64,000 bases of DNA from Microvirga pudoricolor (GTDB taxonomy: Bacteria > Pseudomonadota > Alphaproteobacteria > Rhizobiales > Beijerinckiaceae). A program made the translations under genes and the position numbers. The stretch is from assembly GCF_016892705.1 (NCBI RefSeq), contig NZ_JAFEMB010000008.1, forward strand, positions 1 to 64,000, written 5' to 3'. Position 1 is the first letter of the stretch; each line of letters begins with the position of its first letter. The notes below the pieces were generated by a model. That model did no database searches. It saw nothing but the letters and a program-made list of their open reading frames with translations, and was not told where the DNA came from. This document shows positions 28,596 to 36,582 of the stretch, piece by piece.

Positions 28596-29516
28596 TCAGC
28601 CCCTCCGAAAGCGTGGGTCGATAAGGCGATAAGCAAAATCGACGAGCATGTTGGTGACGATGACCGAGAATGTCATCAAGATGAGGCAGCCCTGCACGAC
28701 CGGATAATCTCGGATCCCTATCGAGCGGATCAGCAACTGTCCCACACCTGGCCAGTTGAACACGGTTTCCACGATAACGGCGCCGCCAAGGAGGTGGCCC
28801 AACTGGATGCCACCGACGGTCACGACCGGGATGAGAGCGTTTCGAATGACGTGCCGACGCAAGATCGATCCACGCGGAAGGCCGCGTGCGCGAGCCATGG
28901 TGATGTAGGGCGCCCGCAGCACATTGATCGTCTCGGTCGACATGAGACGCAGATTCACGGCGATCAGCGGCAGTGCCAACGTTATGGTCGGCATGATCAG
29001 CGACCAACCGCTCTCGGCACCGCCGCTCGGCAACCAGCGCAGCATTCGAGAGAAGATGAGGATCATGACGATCCCGGTCCAGAATTCGGGAAGCGACAGC
29101 GCCACGAGGGATGCAGCGTTTGTCGCGTGGGATGCAGATTGCCCCTTTCTTACCGCAGTGTAGATCCCGATGGGCAGCGCCAAGATGATCACGACCAGCA
29201 TCGTGGAAGCCGCAAGCAGCAAGGTGTGGGGGAAATGAGACAGCACGAGCTCACGGACGGAAGTGCCCTGCGCAATCGACTGCCCGAAATCCAAAGTACT
29301 CGCTCTGCCTAGGTAAACCATGAGCTGCTGCCAGATCGGGAGGTCTAGGCCATAGGCCTGCCGCGCATCGGCGATCTCGGCATCACTGGCCATGTCCCCA
29401 AGGAGAACCGCGATGGGATCGCCAGGCGCGATCCGGAGCATGATGAACGTTGCGGTGACGGCCGCCATCGTCGTCAGGATCGCGATTACGATCCGGCGAA
29501 GAACATACGATATCAT
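28596..29516 (-). CDS. Dpp/Opp-type ABC transporter permease (DppB-like)
   Basis: This 306-residue permease starts MISYVLRRIVIAILTTMAAVTATFIMLRIAPGDPI, a standard DppB/OppB opening. Six TM helices are predicted. The coupling loop YITMARARGLPRGSILRRHVIRNALIPVVT near 195-225 and the ending PLIDPRF-like RLIDPRFRRG fit the family. Its ATG overlaps the TGA of the upstream ATPase gene (ATGA), which fixes the start. It belongs to the five-gene importer of cluster 1. Confidence 0.93.
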   Translation of the reverse strand: MISYVLRRIVIAILTTMAAVTATFIMLRIAPGDPIAVLLGDMASDAEIADARQAYGLDLPIWQQLMVYLGRASTLDFGQSIAQGTSVRELVLSHFPHTLLLAASTMLVVIILALPIGIYTAVRKGQSASHATNAASLVALSLPEFWTGIVMILIFSRMLRWLPSGGAESGWSLIMPTITLALPLIAVNLRLMSTETINVLRAPYITMARARGLPRGSILRRHVIRNALIPVVTVGGIQLGHLLGGAVIVETVFNWPGVGQLLIRSIGIRDYPVVQGCLILMTFSVIVTNMLVDFAYRLIDPRFRRG

Positions 29517-30532
29517 GATCTCCCCCGCGCGCCGACGACTGCCAGGAGTTCTCGTGAATCGTTGCCCCCGTCGTCCAAGACAGGATGGTGGCAGCGCGAA
29601 GACCAATCCCGTTTCACCTCGGCCAACGGCGGAAGAGCCGAACATGCCGTATCGGCGCGCGGACACCGATTGGCAAATGGACAGCCGTGGACAGCGACCG
29701 AGATGTCTCTCGTCATTCGGAGATCCTTGCTTTGTGCAAGTAGACTTCCACGCTTCGTAAGGAGAGGGGCGGCATCCACCAAGGCACGGGTATAGGGATG
29801 AGTAGGAGCTTCGATCAGCTCGGCCGCCGGTCCTTGCTCGACGATCAAGCCCGCGTACATGACCGCGATCCGGTCGGCGACCTGTCTTACCACGGCAAGG
29901 TTGTGCGAGATAAAGACCATGGTCAGCCCATCCCGTTTAAGCGTCTCGAGCAAAGCCAGGATCTGAGCCTGAACCGAAACGTCAAGGGCCGATGTGGGTT
30001 CGTCGCACAGGAGGAGCCGCGGCTCCGCAGTGAGGGCACGGGCGATGGAAATTCGTTGTCTTTGCCCGCCCGAGAAACTGCTTGGCCTTCTCTCCAAGGC
30101 CGAAACATCCAGACCGATGCGTGACATGAGCTGTTGTGCTGTCGCGCGTCGTTCCGCAGCGGAGCGACCGGGCTGCGCGACCCGCATGACATCGTCCAGG
30201 ATGCGTCCAACGGTCTGAAATGGATTGAGAGTGGAGGCGTGGTCTTGAAAGACCATCTGCACACCGGCTCGCGCCGCTGAGCCTCGGGTGACCGTCAGTT
30301 CCCTTCCCGCGACCTTGATCGTCCCCGCTGTCCGCTGGTTCAGTCCAACGATCGTGCGAGCGACGGTCGACTTTCCGCTCCCCGATTCACCAACTATTCC
30401 TAGGACCTCGCCACGTGCGACATGGAGCGATACGCCACGCACGGCCTTGACGAGCCGTCGGGACTGTCCTGTGGCGTCGGGGACCCGGAAGGTGACTTCC
30501 AAATCTTCGATGGATAAAAGCGTTTTAGCCAT
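29513..30532 (-). CDS. Dpp/Opp-type ABC transporter ATP-binding protein (DppF-like)
   Basis: This 339-residue ATPase has Walker A GIVGESGSGKSTVART near 46-60, Q-loop MVFQDHASTLNP, signature FSGGQRQRISIARAL near 155, Walker B LLLCDEPTSALD and H-loop FISHNLAVVR. The C-terminal oligopeptide-transporter extension has the cysteine motif HGCPFANRCPRAD...C...C, which binds an iron-sulfur cluster in related DppD/F proteins. It overlaps the other ATPase gene by 8 bp. It pairs with that protein to power import. Confidence 0.93.
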   Translation of the reverse strand: MAKTLLSIEDLEVTFRVPDATGQSRRLVKAVRGVSLHVARGEVLGIVGESGSGKSTVARTIVGLNQRTAGTIKVAGRELTVTRGSAARAGVQMVFQDHASTLNPFQTVGRILDDVMRVAQPGRSAAERRATAQQLMSRIGLDVSALERRPSSFSGGQRQRISIARALTAEPRLLLCDEPTSALDVSVQAQILALLETLKRDGLTMVFISHNLAVVRQVADRIAVMYAGLIVEQGPAAELIEAPTHPYTRALVDAAPLLTKRGSLLAQSKDLRMTRDISVAVHGCPFANRCPRADTACSALPPLAEVKRDWSSRCHHPVLDDGGNDSRELLAVVGARGRS

Positions 30533-31547
30533 GCCTTACCCCATCGCTGATCGGGAAGTGGCAGGCTGCCATCGTATGACCGCTCTGCTGCAACACCGGC
30601 AAGTCTGTCGCGCAAACGGATTGTGCCTGGAAGCATCGTGGGGCGAATGGGCATCCTCGGTCGAGGCCAGGTCGGGGAGGACTGCCCGGTATGGCAGCGG
30701 ACACGGCTCCAGTGCGCGACAAATCTGGTACGGATACCAGAAGACCAGCCGTATACGGATGAGCCGGCGTCGAGCAGATCGCCTCAACCTCGCCTTTTTC
30801 GACGATCCGTCCGGCATACATGACAAGGACACGATCGGCGACCTGATAAACGACCCCGAGGTCGTGTGTGATCAGCAGAACCCCCATGGCATATTCGTTG
30901 CGCAGGTCGTCGATGAGCGTGAGGATTTCCGCCTGAACCGTCACATCCAAAGCCGTTGTCGGTTCGTCGGCAATCAGAACCTCGGGGGAGAGCGCAACCG
31001 CACCCGCTATGATGACACGCTGCTTCATGCCACCGGAGAATTGGTGAGGGTAGTCATCGGCGCGGGCCGTTGCATTGGGAATGCGAACGAGGTTCAGCAA
31101 GCGAATGACTTCGCGTCGGGCGTCCGAGTGGCTCATGCCTCGATGGATCATGAAGAGCTCTGCGAGCTGGTCGCCAACTTTCATGGTCGGATCCAAGGCC
31201 GCCCCGGGATCTTGAACGATGTAACCGACCTTGCGCCCGCGGATCGGCGCAAGCGATTCTGGGTCGTGGGGCGCCGCGGGATATCCGGCCACTGAAAGAG
31301 CATGGGACCTGACATCGTACACGTCCGGATCGAGCAGCCCGAGCAGCGCCGTTGCCGTCAGGCTTTTGCCGCTTCCGGATTCACCAATGAGCGCGGTGAC
31401 CTCTCCGGCGTTACATGTAAAGGAGATGTCCTTCACCAAAGGCAGGGAAGATCCGGCGTCATCGCGCGCCGTAATGGAGAGGCCCGCCACCGCAATGGCA
31501 GGCTCCCGGGTGATTGGTCTGGCCACCATCGGTTCAGCGAGCGTCAT
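30525..31547 (-). CDS. Dpp/Opp-type ABC transporter ATP-binding protein (DppD-like)
   Basis: This 340-residue ATPase has Walker A ALIGESGSGKSLTATALLG near 52-70, Q-loop YIVQDPGAALDPTM, signature FSGGMKQRVIIAGA near 170, Walker B VLIADEPTTALD and H-loop LITHDLGVV. The C-terminal Cys motif RGCPFAPRCFQAQSVC...C is present. It overlaps the substrate-binding protein gene by 4 bp (ATGA) and the second ATPase gene by 8 bp, showing tight coupling. Confidence 0.93.
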   Translation of the reverse strand: MTLAEPMVARPITREPAIAVAGLSITARDDAGSSLPLVKDISFTCNAGEVTALIGESGSGKSLTATALLGLLDPDVYDVRSHALSVAGYPAAPHDPESLAPIRGRKVGYIVQDPGAALDPTMKVGDQLAELFMIHRGMSHSDARREVIRLLNLVRIPNATARADDYPHQFSGGMKQRVIIAGAVALSPEVLIADEPTTALDVTVQAEILTLIDDLRNEYAMGVLLITHDLGVVYQVADRVLVMYAGRIVEKGEVEAICSTPAHPYTAGLLVSVPDLSRTGAVSAAIPGSPPRPGLDRGCPFAPRCFQAQSVCATDLPVLQQSGHTMAACHFPISDGVRHG

Positions 31548-33025
31548 CGCGCCTCGGTTCCCCGAAATCTCGGCGTATAAGTGGCCGACAGATCGACGTT
31601 CGACAGGCTCTTCCGATACGCGTAGACGGCCTTGAGCTCCGCTGGGAAGATGCCAGGAGCGTCACTCCAAAGAACGTCGATGGCCTGGTCGTAGAGTTCT
31701 TTCCGCTTTCCTTGGTCGACTTCACGCTGGGCGGCCAGCAAGAACTTCGATGCCTCAGGGCTCTCGTACCCGCTCCGTTTCGTCGTATACAGGCGGCCGA
31801 GGGTGTAGTCGGCATCCTCCGTAAATGACGGGTTGGTCGACATCGTCATGTCCCAGTTGAGATCACGAAGATTCTTTGTCCAAACCGGGTTCTCCAAAGG
31901 TGTCGGCGTGACGGTCACGCCGATCTTGCTCCAGTAAGAAATGAAAGCCAAGGCGAGTTGCTCGATCTCAGGGCCTTGGGAGGGTGAGTATTGCAGCTCG
32001 GTTGTGAACCCGTTCGGTAGGCCGGCATCGGACAGGAGCTTCTTGGCTTTCTCGACATCATAGGCGTAAGGTGTCTTCGGCGAGTAACCAAACACGACCG
32101 ACGTGATAGGTGCCCGCGCAAGTTCCCCGGTCTCCGGGAGGAGATCAGCGACGACACTCTTCACGTCCACCGCGTGCCACAGCGCCTGCCGAACGCGGGG
32201 GTCATTGAAGGGTTTGCGCTGTGGGTTGAACCAGCTGTAATAGTAGATTGCCGACGGGGCGACACTCACCGTCAGGTCGGCGTTCTTTTTGAGAGCTGTG
32301 ACCTGATCGTCCGGCAGAAACCACGTCAGGTCGATTTCGTTGTTCACGAGAGCTGTCACCCGGCCCGTCAGTTCCGGAATATTCTGAATGACGATACCGG
32401 TCAGGCTCGGTGGTTTGTCCCAATAGCTTGTGTTTGCCTCGAGCTCGAGGACTTGCCCAGGTCTGAACGACTTGACCTTGAACGCCCCGGTCCCCGGAAG
32501 CCGAACAGCCGCACCATACTTGTCACCCGCTTCTTTGGCACTGCTGGCCGGCACAATCTGAAGCAAGGAGACATTGCGCAGAAACGGTCCAACGGGCTCC
32601 TTCAGCCGGACGATGAGCGTGCGTGGATCTGGCGTCTCCACTTTGTCCAGGGAAGTCCAGAGCGGAGCAAGTCCACCCTTCTGCTTTGCAAGCCGTTCGA
32701 TCGACGCTGCAGCGTCTGCGGATGTCAACGCCTGGCCATCGTGGAACTTGACGCCATCGCGAATGGTGAAAATCCATGTCAAGGGATCGGGTTGTTGCCA
32801 TGCCGTTGCGAGCCGTCCAACAGGCTCGCCGTTGTTGAACTCGACCAACGGGTCATAGATCTGCCGATTGGCCATCAGGGTATCACGCAACGTTCCGTTC
32901 GGACCATGGGGATCGAGATCAACCACGGGTGACGGCGGCGCGACCCGAAGGATCTTTGCTGCGACCGGGCTTTGCCACAGGGGAACGGACACCATCACTG
33001 CGGCGGCGAGTAAAAATGATCTCAT
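31544..33025 (-). CDS. ABC transporter substrate-binding protein, family 5 (Dpp/Opp type)
   Basis: This 493-residue periplasmic protein starts MRSFLLAAAVMVSVPLWQSPVAAK, a clear signal peptide cut after VAA. AGGGAGGAAGAG lies just before this ATG, which rules out the longer in-frame start. Family features are ILRVAPPSPVVDLDPHG, IYDPLVEFNNGEPVGRLATAWQQPDPLTWIFTIRDGVKFHDGQALTSADAAASIERL and DPRVRQALWHAVD. Family 5 proteins bind peptides but also sugar oligomers and sugar acids. The enzymatic neighbours favour a sugar-acid-like ligand here. Confidence 0.92.
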   Translation of the reverse strand: MRSFLLAAAVMVSVPLWQSPVAAKILRVAPPSPVVDLDPHGPNGTLRDTLMANRQIYDPLVEFNNGEPVGRLATAWQQPDPLTWIFTIRDGVKFHDGQALTSADAAASIERLAKQKGGLAPLWTSLDKVETPDPRTLIVRLKEPVGPFLRNVSLLQIVPASSAKEAGDKYGAAVRLPGTGAFKVKSFRPGQVLELEANTSYWDKPPSLTGIVIQNIPELTGRVTALVNNEIDLTWFLPDDQVTALKKNADLTVSVAPSAIYYYSWFNPQRKPFNDPRVRQALWHAVDVKSVVADLLPETGELARAPITSVVFGYSPKTPYAYDVEKAKKLLSDAGLPNGFTTELQYSPSQGPEIEQLALAFISYWSKIGVTVTPTPLENPVWTKNLRDLNWDMTMSTNPSFTEDADYTLGRLYTTKRSGYESPEASKFLLAAQREVDQGKRKELYDQAIDVLWSDAPGIFPAELKAVYAYRKSLSNVDLSATYTPRFRGTEAR

Positions 33026-33074
33026 TCTCTTCCTCCCTCTCGAACATTTAGCTTTTTGTGATGTCGCTGGACCT

Positions 33075-33791
33075 TCAGTCCGTGCTCCTGCGGCTGGCCT
33101 CGTACTCGGCCAGGCCATCCCCTGTGAGCGGATACGTCCCATAGATGCTGGCGCCACTCCGAATGCGGCGGATAATGAACTCTTCCTTATTTTCGTAGGC
33201 CAAGGCCTCACTTGCGACGTCCGCAGCGATCTCCGCAGGCACGACGATAACGCCATCTGGATCGCCGACGATGAAGTCGCCGGGATAGACGGCGACTTCT
33301 CCGCAGGTCACAGGTACCTGCAGCTCCACGAAACGGTGCGCGACAAGGCTGTTGGGAGGGCAGACGGACTTCGCGTAGACCGGAAATCCCGTCTCGACGA
33401 TGTCGTAGGCGTCACGGACGCCGCCGTCTGACACAACTCCGGCGCAGCCCCGCACCCGCATGCGCTCGAAGAGAATAAGTCCTCCGCTCGCACCTTGGGC
33501 ATTGCCGCGACAATCGATTACGAGCACGTCACCGGTTCCGCACTCCTCAGCGGCGCGTCGCTGCAGGTTCACCTCGGGCGGCCTCGACCGGTCCTGTACA
33601 AGCTTATCCTCTCGTGACGAGACGGCTCGCATCGTAAAAGCGCGACCCGCGAGCCTAGGGCGCGAACCCGGGAGGGGAGCGACACCGTACATGAAGACGC
33701 GTGTCAGCCCTAGCTGAGAGAGGATTGTCGCCAGCGTCGCCGTCGAGACACGACGGAAGGTGTCAGCGATCGCTGCGTCTGCAACCTGCAT
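33075..33791 (-). CDS. RraA-like protein, putative aldolase/decarboxylase
   Basis: This 238-residue protein has the RraA/HMG-aldolase fold. GDVLVIDCRGNAQGASGGLI near 88-107, GCAGVVSDGGVRDAYDI near 115-130 (the conserved G-G-x-R-D, with Arg and Asp for substrate and metal), and YPGDFIVGDPDGVIVVP near 168-185 are visible. Catalytic members split 4-hydroxy-4-methyl-2-oxoglutarate or 4-hydroxy-2-oxo acids to pyruvate. Non-catalytic RraA proteins inhibit RNase E but are shorter (about 160). Location in a catabolic operon supports an aldolase role. It is unrelated in detail to the second RraA-like gene at 50390. Confidence 0.83.
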   Translation of the reverse strand: MQVADAAIADTFRRVSTATLATILSQLGLTRVFMYGVAPLPGSRPRLAGRAFTMRAVSSREDKLVQDRSRPPEVNLQRRAAEECGTGDVLVIDCRGNAQGASGGLILFERMRVRGCAGVVSDGGVRDAYDIVETGFPVYAKSVCPPNSLVAHRFVELQVPVTCGEVAVYPGDFIVGDPDGVIVVPAEIAADVASEALAYENKEEFIIRRIRSGASIYGTYPLTGDGLAEYEASRRSTD

Positions 33792-33805
33792 TGTTCGTTC
33801 TCGCT

Positions 33806-35530
33806 CTAGTAGATTTTCGGTTCCGGAGTCGGGGCTCCTGCGTGAAGGAAGTCGAAGTCACAGCCCTGATCCGCCGAGGTGACATGTTCGGCGAAGAGGC
33901 GCCCGTAACCACGGGTGAAGAACGGGGTAGGGGGCGCCCACTCCTCTCGACGCCGCGCAAGTTCAGAGGCTGTTACATGAAGTTCGATCCGCCTCGCCGG
34001 GATGTCGAGCTCGATGAGGTCGCCGTCCCGCACGAGAGCCAGCGGACCACCGCGTGCGGCCTCGGGGGAAACATGGAGGACGCAGGTGCCGAAACTCGTC
34101 CCACTCATGCGAGCGTCGGAGATCCGGACCATGTCACGGACACCCTTGGCCAGTAACTTCTTGGGTATTGGCAAGGCGCCCCATTCAGGTAAACCTGGCG
34201 CACCGACGGCGCCGCCGTTCTTCATGACCAGCACGCAAGTCTCGTCAACGTCCAGATTCTCGTCGTCTATGCGTCGGGCGAGGTCGTCACGATCGGCAAA
34301 GACCACCGCTCGGCCGCGATGCTTCATCAGATCCGGCGAGGCTGCGGAATGCTTGATGACAGCTCCATCGGGGGCAAGCGAGCCGGTCAGGATTGCGATC
34401 CCACCCTCAGGCGAAACGGGTTTGTCGAGTGGACGGATGACGTCATCATCCACGACTTCGGCTCCCTGTAGCGCTTCACCCAGAGACAATCCGCTGACGG
34501 TCCGACACGTCAGATCAAGGCGATCCGTCATGCGGCTCATAAGGCCGCGTAACCCGCCCGCATAGTAGAAATCCTCCATGAGGTATGTGCCGGACGGACG
34601 CAAGTTGGCGAGGACGGGAGTACTACGAGAGACGTTGTCAAAATCCTGTAGTGTCAATGGGATCCCAAACCGCCCCGCCATGGCGATCAGGTGGATGACG
34701 GCGTTTGTCGATCCTCCGAGAGCCATCAGGACTGCCACGGCGTTGAGAAAGGACGCTCGCGTCACGATACTTTGCGGGCGTGCATCTTCCCAAACAAGCT
34801 CGACGATCCTGCGCCCGCAATCGGATGCCATACGAGCATGGGCGGAATCGACGGCTGGAATGGACGCAGCTCCCGGAAGCGTCAATCCAAGCGCTTCTGC
34901 GGCGCTTGTCATCGTCGACGCCGTGCCCATCGTCATGCAGTGTCCAGGCGAACGTGCGAGGGACGCTTCCATGTCGTGCCACTGCTGTTCGCTAATCGTC
35001 CCCGCGCGTCGCTCGTCCCAATACTTCCAATTGTCGCTGCCGCTCCCGAGCGGGCGGCCACGGTAGCGTCCTGTCAACATCGGCCCCGCCGGGACGAAAA
35101 TTGCGGGCAGACCCGCCGAAGCCGCGCCCATGATGAGGCCTGGGGTCGTCTTGTCGCATCCACCCATGAGCACGACCCCGTCGACGGGATGGCTCCAAAT
35201 CAACTCCTCGGCTTCCATTGCGAGGAAGTTTCGGTAGAGCATGGTCGTGGGCTTCACCATCGTCTCGCTCAGCGACATGGCCGGAAGCTCCATCGGCAGT
35301 CCGCCGGCCTGGAGGACGCCACGCTTGACCTCCTCGACCCTCTGCTTGAAGTGCGAGTGGCATTGGGCAAAGTCACTCCAGGTGTTGAGGATCGCGATCA
35401 CGGGCTTCTTTTCGAAATCGCGGCGCGAATAGCCCATCTGCAACGCGCGGGTTCGTACATTGAAAGAACGAATCCCTGGAGCGTCGAACCAGCGCTGGCT
35501 CCTGAGATCGGATACGGAAACCCGCTTCAT
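33806..35530 (-). CDS. IlvD/Edd-family dehydratase (aldonate dehydratase-like)
   Basis: This 574-residue iron-sulfur dehydratase probably converts an aldonic or polyhydroxy acid to a 2-keto-3-deoxy acid. Cluster-binding cysteines appear in DFAQCHSHF near 57, GGCDKTTPG near 125 and PGHCMTMGTASTM near 195. The length and N-terminus (LRSQRWFDAPGIRSFNVRTRALQMGYSRRDF) match L-arabonate/xylonate-type enzymes rather than IlvD of branched-chain synthesis. SDARMSGTSFGTCVLHVSPEAARGGPLALVRDGD marks the C-terminal domain. It is the first enzyme gene after gntR, with 97 bp between. Confidence 0.9.
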   Translation of the reverse strand: MKRVSVSDLRSQRWFDAPGIRSFNVRTRALQMGYSRRDFEKKPVIAILNTWSDFAQCHSHFKQRVEEVKRGVLQAGGLPMELPAMSLSETMVKPTTMLYRNFLAMEAEELIWSHPVDGVVLMGGCDKTTPGLIMGAASAGLPAIFVPAGPMLTGRYRGRPLGSGSDNWKYWDERRAGTISEQQWHDMEASLARSPGHCMTMGTASTMTSAAEALGLTLPGAASIPAVDSAHARMASDCGRRIVELVWEDARPQSIVTRASFLNAVAVLMALGGSTNAVIHLIAMAGRFGIPLTLQDFDNVSRSTPVLANLRPSGTYLMEDFYYAGGLRGLMSRMTDRLDLTCRTVSGLSLGEALQGAEVVDDDVIRPLDKPVSPEGGIAILTGSLAPDGAVIKHSAASPDLMKHRGRAVVFADRDDLARRIDDENLDVDETCVLVMKNGGAVGAPGLPEWGALPIPKKLLAKGVRDMVRISDARMSGTSFGTCVLHVSPEAARGGPLALVRDGDLIELDIPARRIELHVTASELARRREEWAPPTPFFTRGYGRLFAEHVTSADQGCDFDFLHAGAPTPEPKIY

Positions 35531-35590
35531 GTGACGTTCTTTTCCACGGCAGTTGCGAATAAATCACAACTTAATAACAACATCCATATA

Positions 35591-35620
35591 TGTCAAACTA
35601 CTTTAACGAATTTGTCAAAC
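35591..35620. promoter_or_regulatory. Direct repeat TGTCAAAC upstream of the dehydratase gene
   Basis: TGTCAAAC occurs at 35591-35598 and again at 35613-35620, 22 bp apart or about two helical turns, inside an AT-rich 97-bp gap between gntR and the dehydratase gene. The spacing on one DNA face suggests a regulator binding site near an internal promoter. Which regulator binds is unknown. Confidence 0.35.
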
Positions 35621-35627
35621 AGATATT

Positions 35628-36374
35628 TCAGAGGTCATCGCGGTCCGTCAGCGGTATCCGTCCCATGAAGCTGTCATGCGCTCTTTGGATGTGGCCGCGC
35701 ATGGCATCCCGCGCCTCGGAGGCTTGGCGACGCTCGATCAGATGGAAAATCTCGATATGTTCCGAGTTGACTTGACTATGGTCGTGATAGGCGCCGCCCT
35801 TCCTCCGCCGTCGCGACAGATATGCCTTAAACCCAGCCGATCCTTCAATGAGTTCCAAGGATTGCTGCAGGAAGACGTTATCGGCCGCATCGGTCACCGC
35901 GCGATGGAAATCGAAGGTCTGGTAGGTCTGTTCAGCGCTGGGCGGAGCCGTGGCGCCACGAGTGGCGTAGACGCAGTCAGCCATCTGCTCGAGCGTTCGG
36001 GGATTGTGTCTTAGGGCTGCGGCATAAGCCGATTCCCCCTCGATCAGGATCCGGAACTCGAAGCAGCGCTGGAGATCCCGGACGCTACCGCCAAGCATGG
36101 CGCCGGCCGCTTGCTCATGGGCGGGTTGTTCCAGGCCGAAGATGACGACCGTGCCGGAGCCCTGGATGGACCGAACCAAGCCTTGCTGCTTGAGGAGAGC
36201 GAGCGCATTTCGAACGACCGGTCGCGAAACCGCAAACGTTTCAGCAAGTTCGTTTTCCGTAGGAAGCCTGCTGTGCGCCTCGTAGCGCCCTTCCTTTATG
36301 TCCGCGAGAAGGGCCCTGTAGACCTTTTCGGTCCTTCGCCCACCTGAAGCGATCTGCGGCGCATCTGCCGACAT
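35628..36374 (-). CDS. GntR-family (FadR-like) transcriptional regulator
   Basis: This 248-residue regulator has an N-terminal winged helix (KVYRALLADIKEGRYEAHSRLPTENELAETFAVSRPVVRNALALLKQQGLV, about 18-68) and a C-terminal all-helical FCD ligand domain (RDLQRCFEFRILIEGESAYAAAL, FHRAVTDAADNVFLQQSLELI, HIEIFHLIERRQASEARDAMRGHI) with metal-type His residues. I chose ATG 36374 because AAGGGGA lies upstream. ATG 36404 has no ribosome binding site. It sits between the divergent enolase-superfamily gene and the transporter/dehydratase run, so it probably controls both in response to the acid substrate. Confidence 0.9.
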   Translation of the reverse strand: MSADAPQIASGGRRTEKVYRALLADIKEGRYEAHSRLPTENELAETFAVSRPVVRNALALLKQQGLVRSIQGSGTVVIFGLEQPAHEQAAGAMLGGSVRDLQRCFEFRILIEGESAYAAALRHNPRTLEQMADCVYATRGATAPPSAEQTYQTFDFHRAVTDAADNVFLQQSLELIEGSAGFKAYLSRRRRKGGAYHDHSQVNSEHIEIFHLIERRQASEARDAMRGHIQRAHDSFMGRIPLTDRDDL

Positions 36375-36509
36375 ATCGAAGTCCCCTTCATAGAACGCTC
36401 GCAATCCGCGTTCGATTGATGTTGTACTGTAGCTTCAAGAGAGCGAGGACCGAAATGCCCCTCACGCTTGACAAGCCCAATTTCAAACAAGATAGTGGCA
36501 AACTTGTAA

Positions 36510-36532
36510 TTTGTAAAGTTTAAACTTACAAA
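36510..36532. promoter_or_regulatory. Imperfect palindrome, candidate GntR operator
   Basis: TTTGTAA and TTACAAA flank an AT-rich GTTTAAAC-type centre, giving an almost perfect 23-bp inverted repeat in the 208-bp region between gntR (start 36374) and the divergent enolase-superfamily gene (start 36583). FadR/GntR proteins typically bind short inverted repeats next to their own genes. A partial third arm (AACTTGTAAT) lies just to the left. Confidence 0.5.
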
Positions 36533-36582
36533 TCGCGCCTCACCTGGCGGCATCGAGCCAGGCCGCATGAAGGAAGTCTCGC

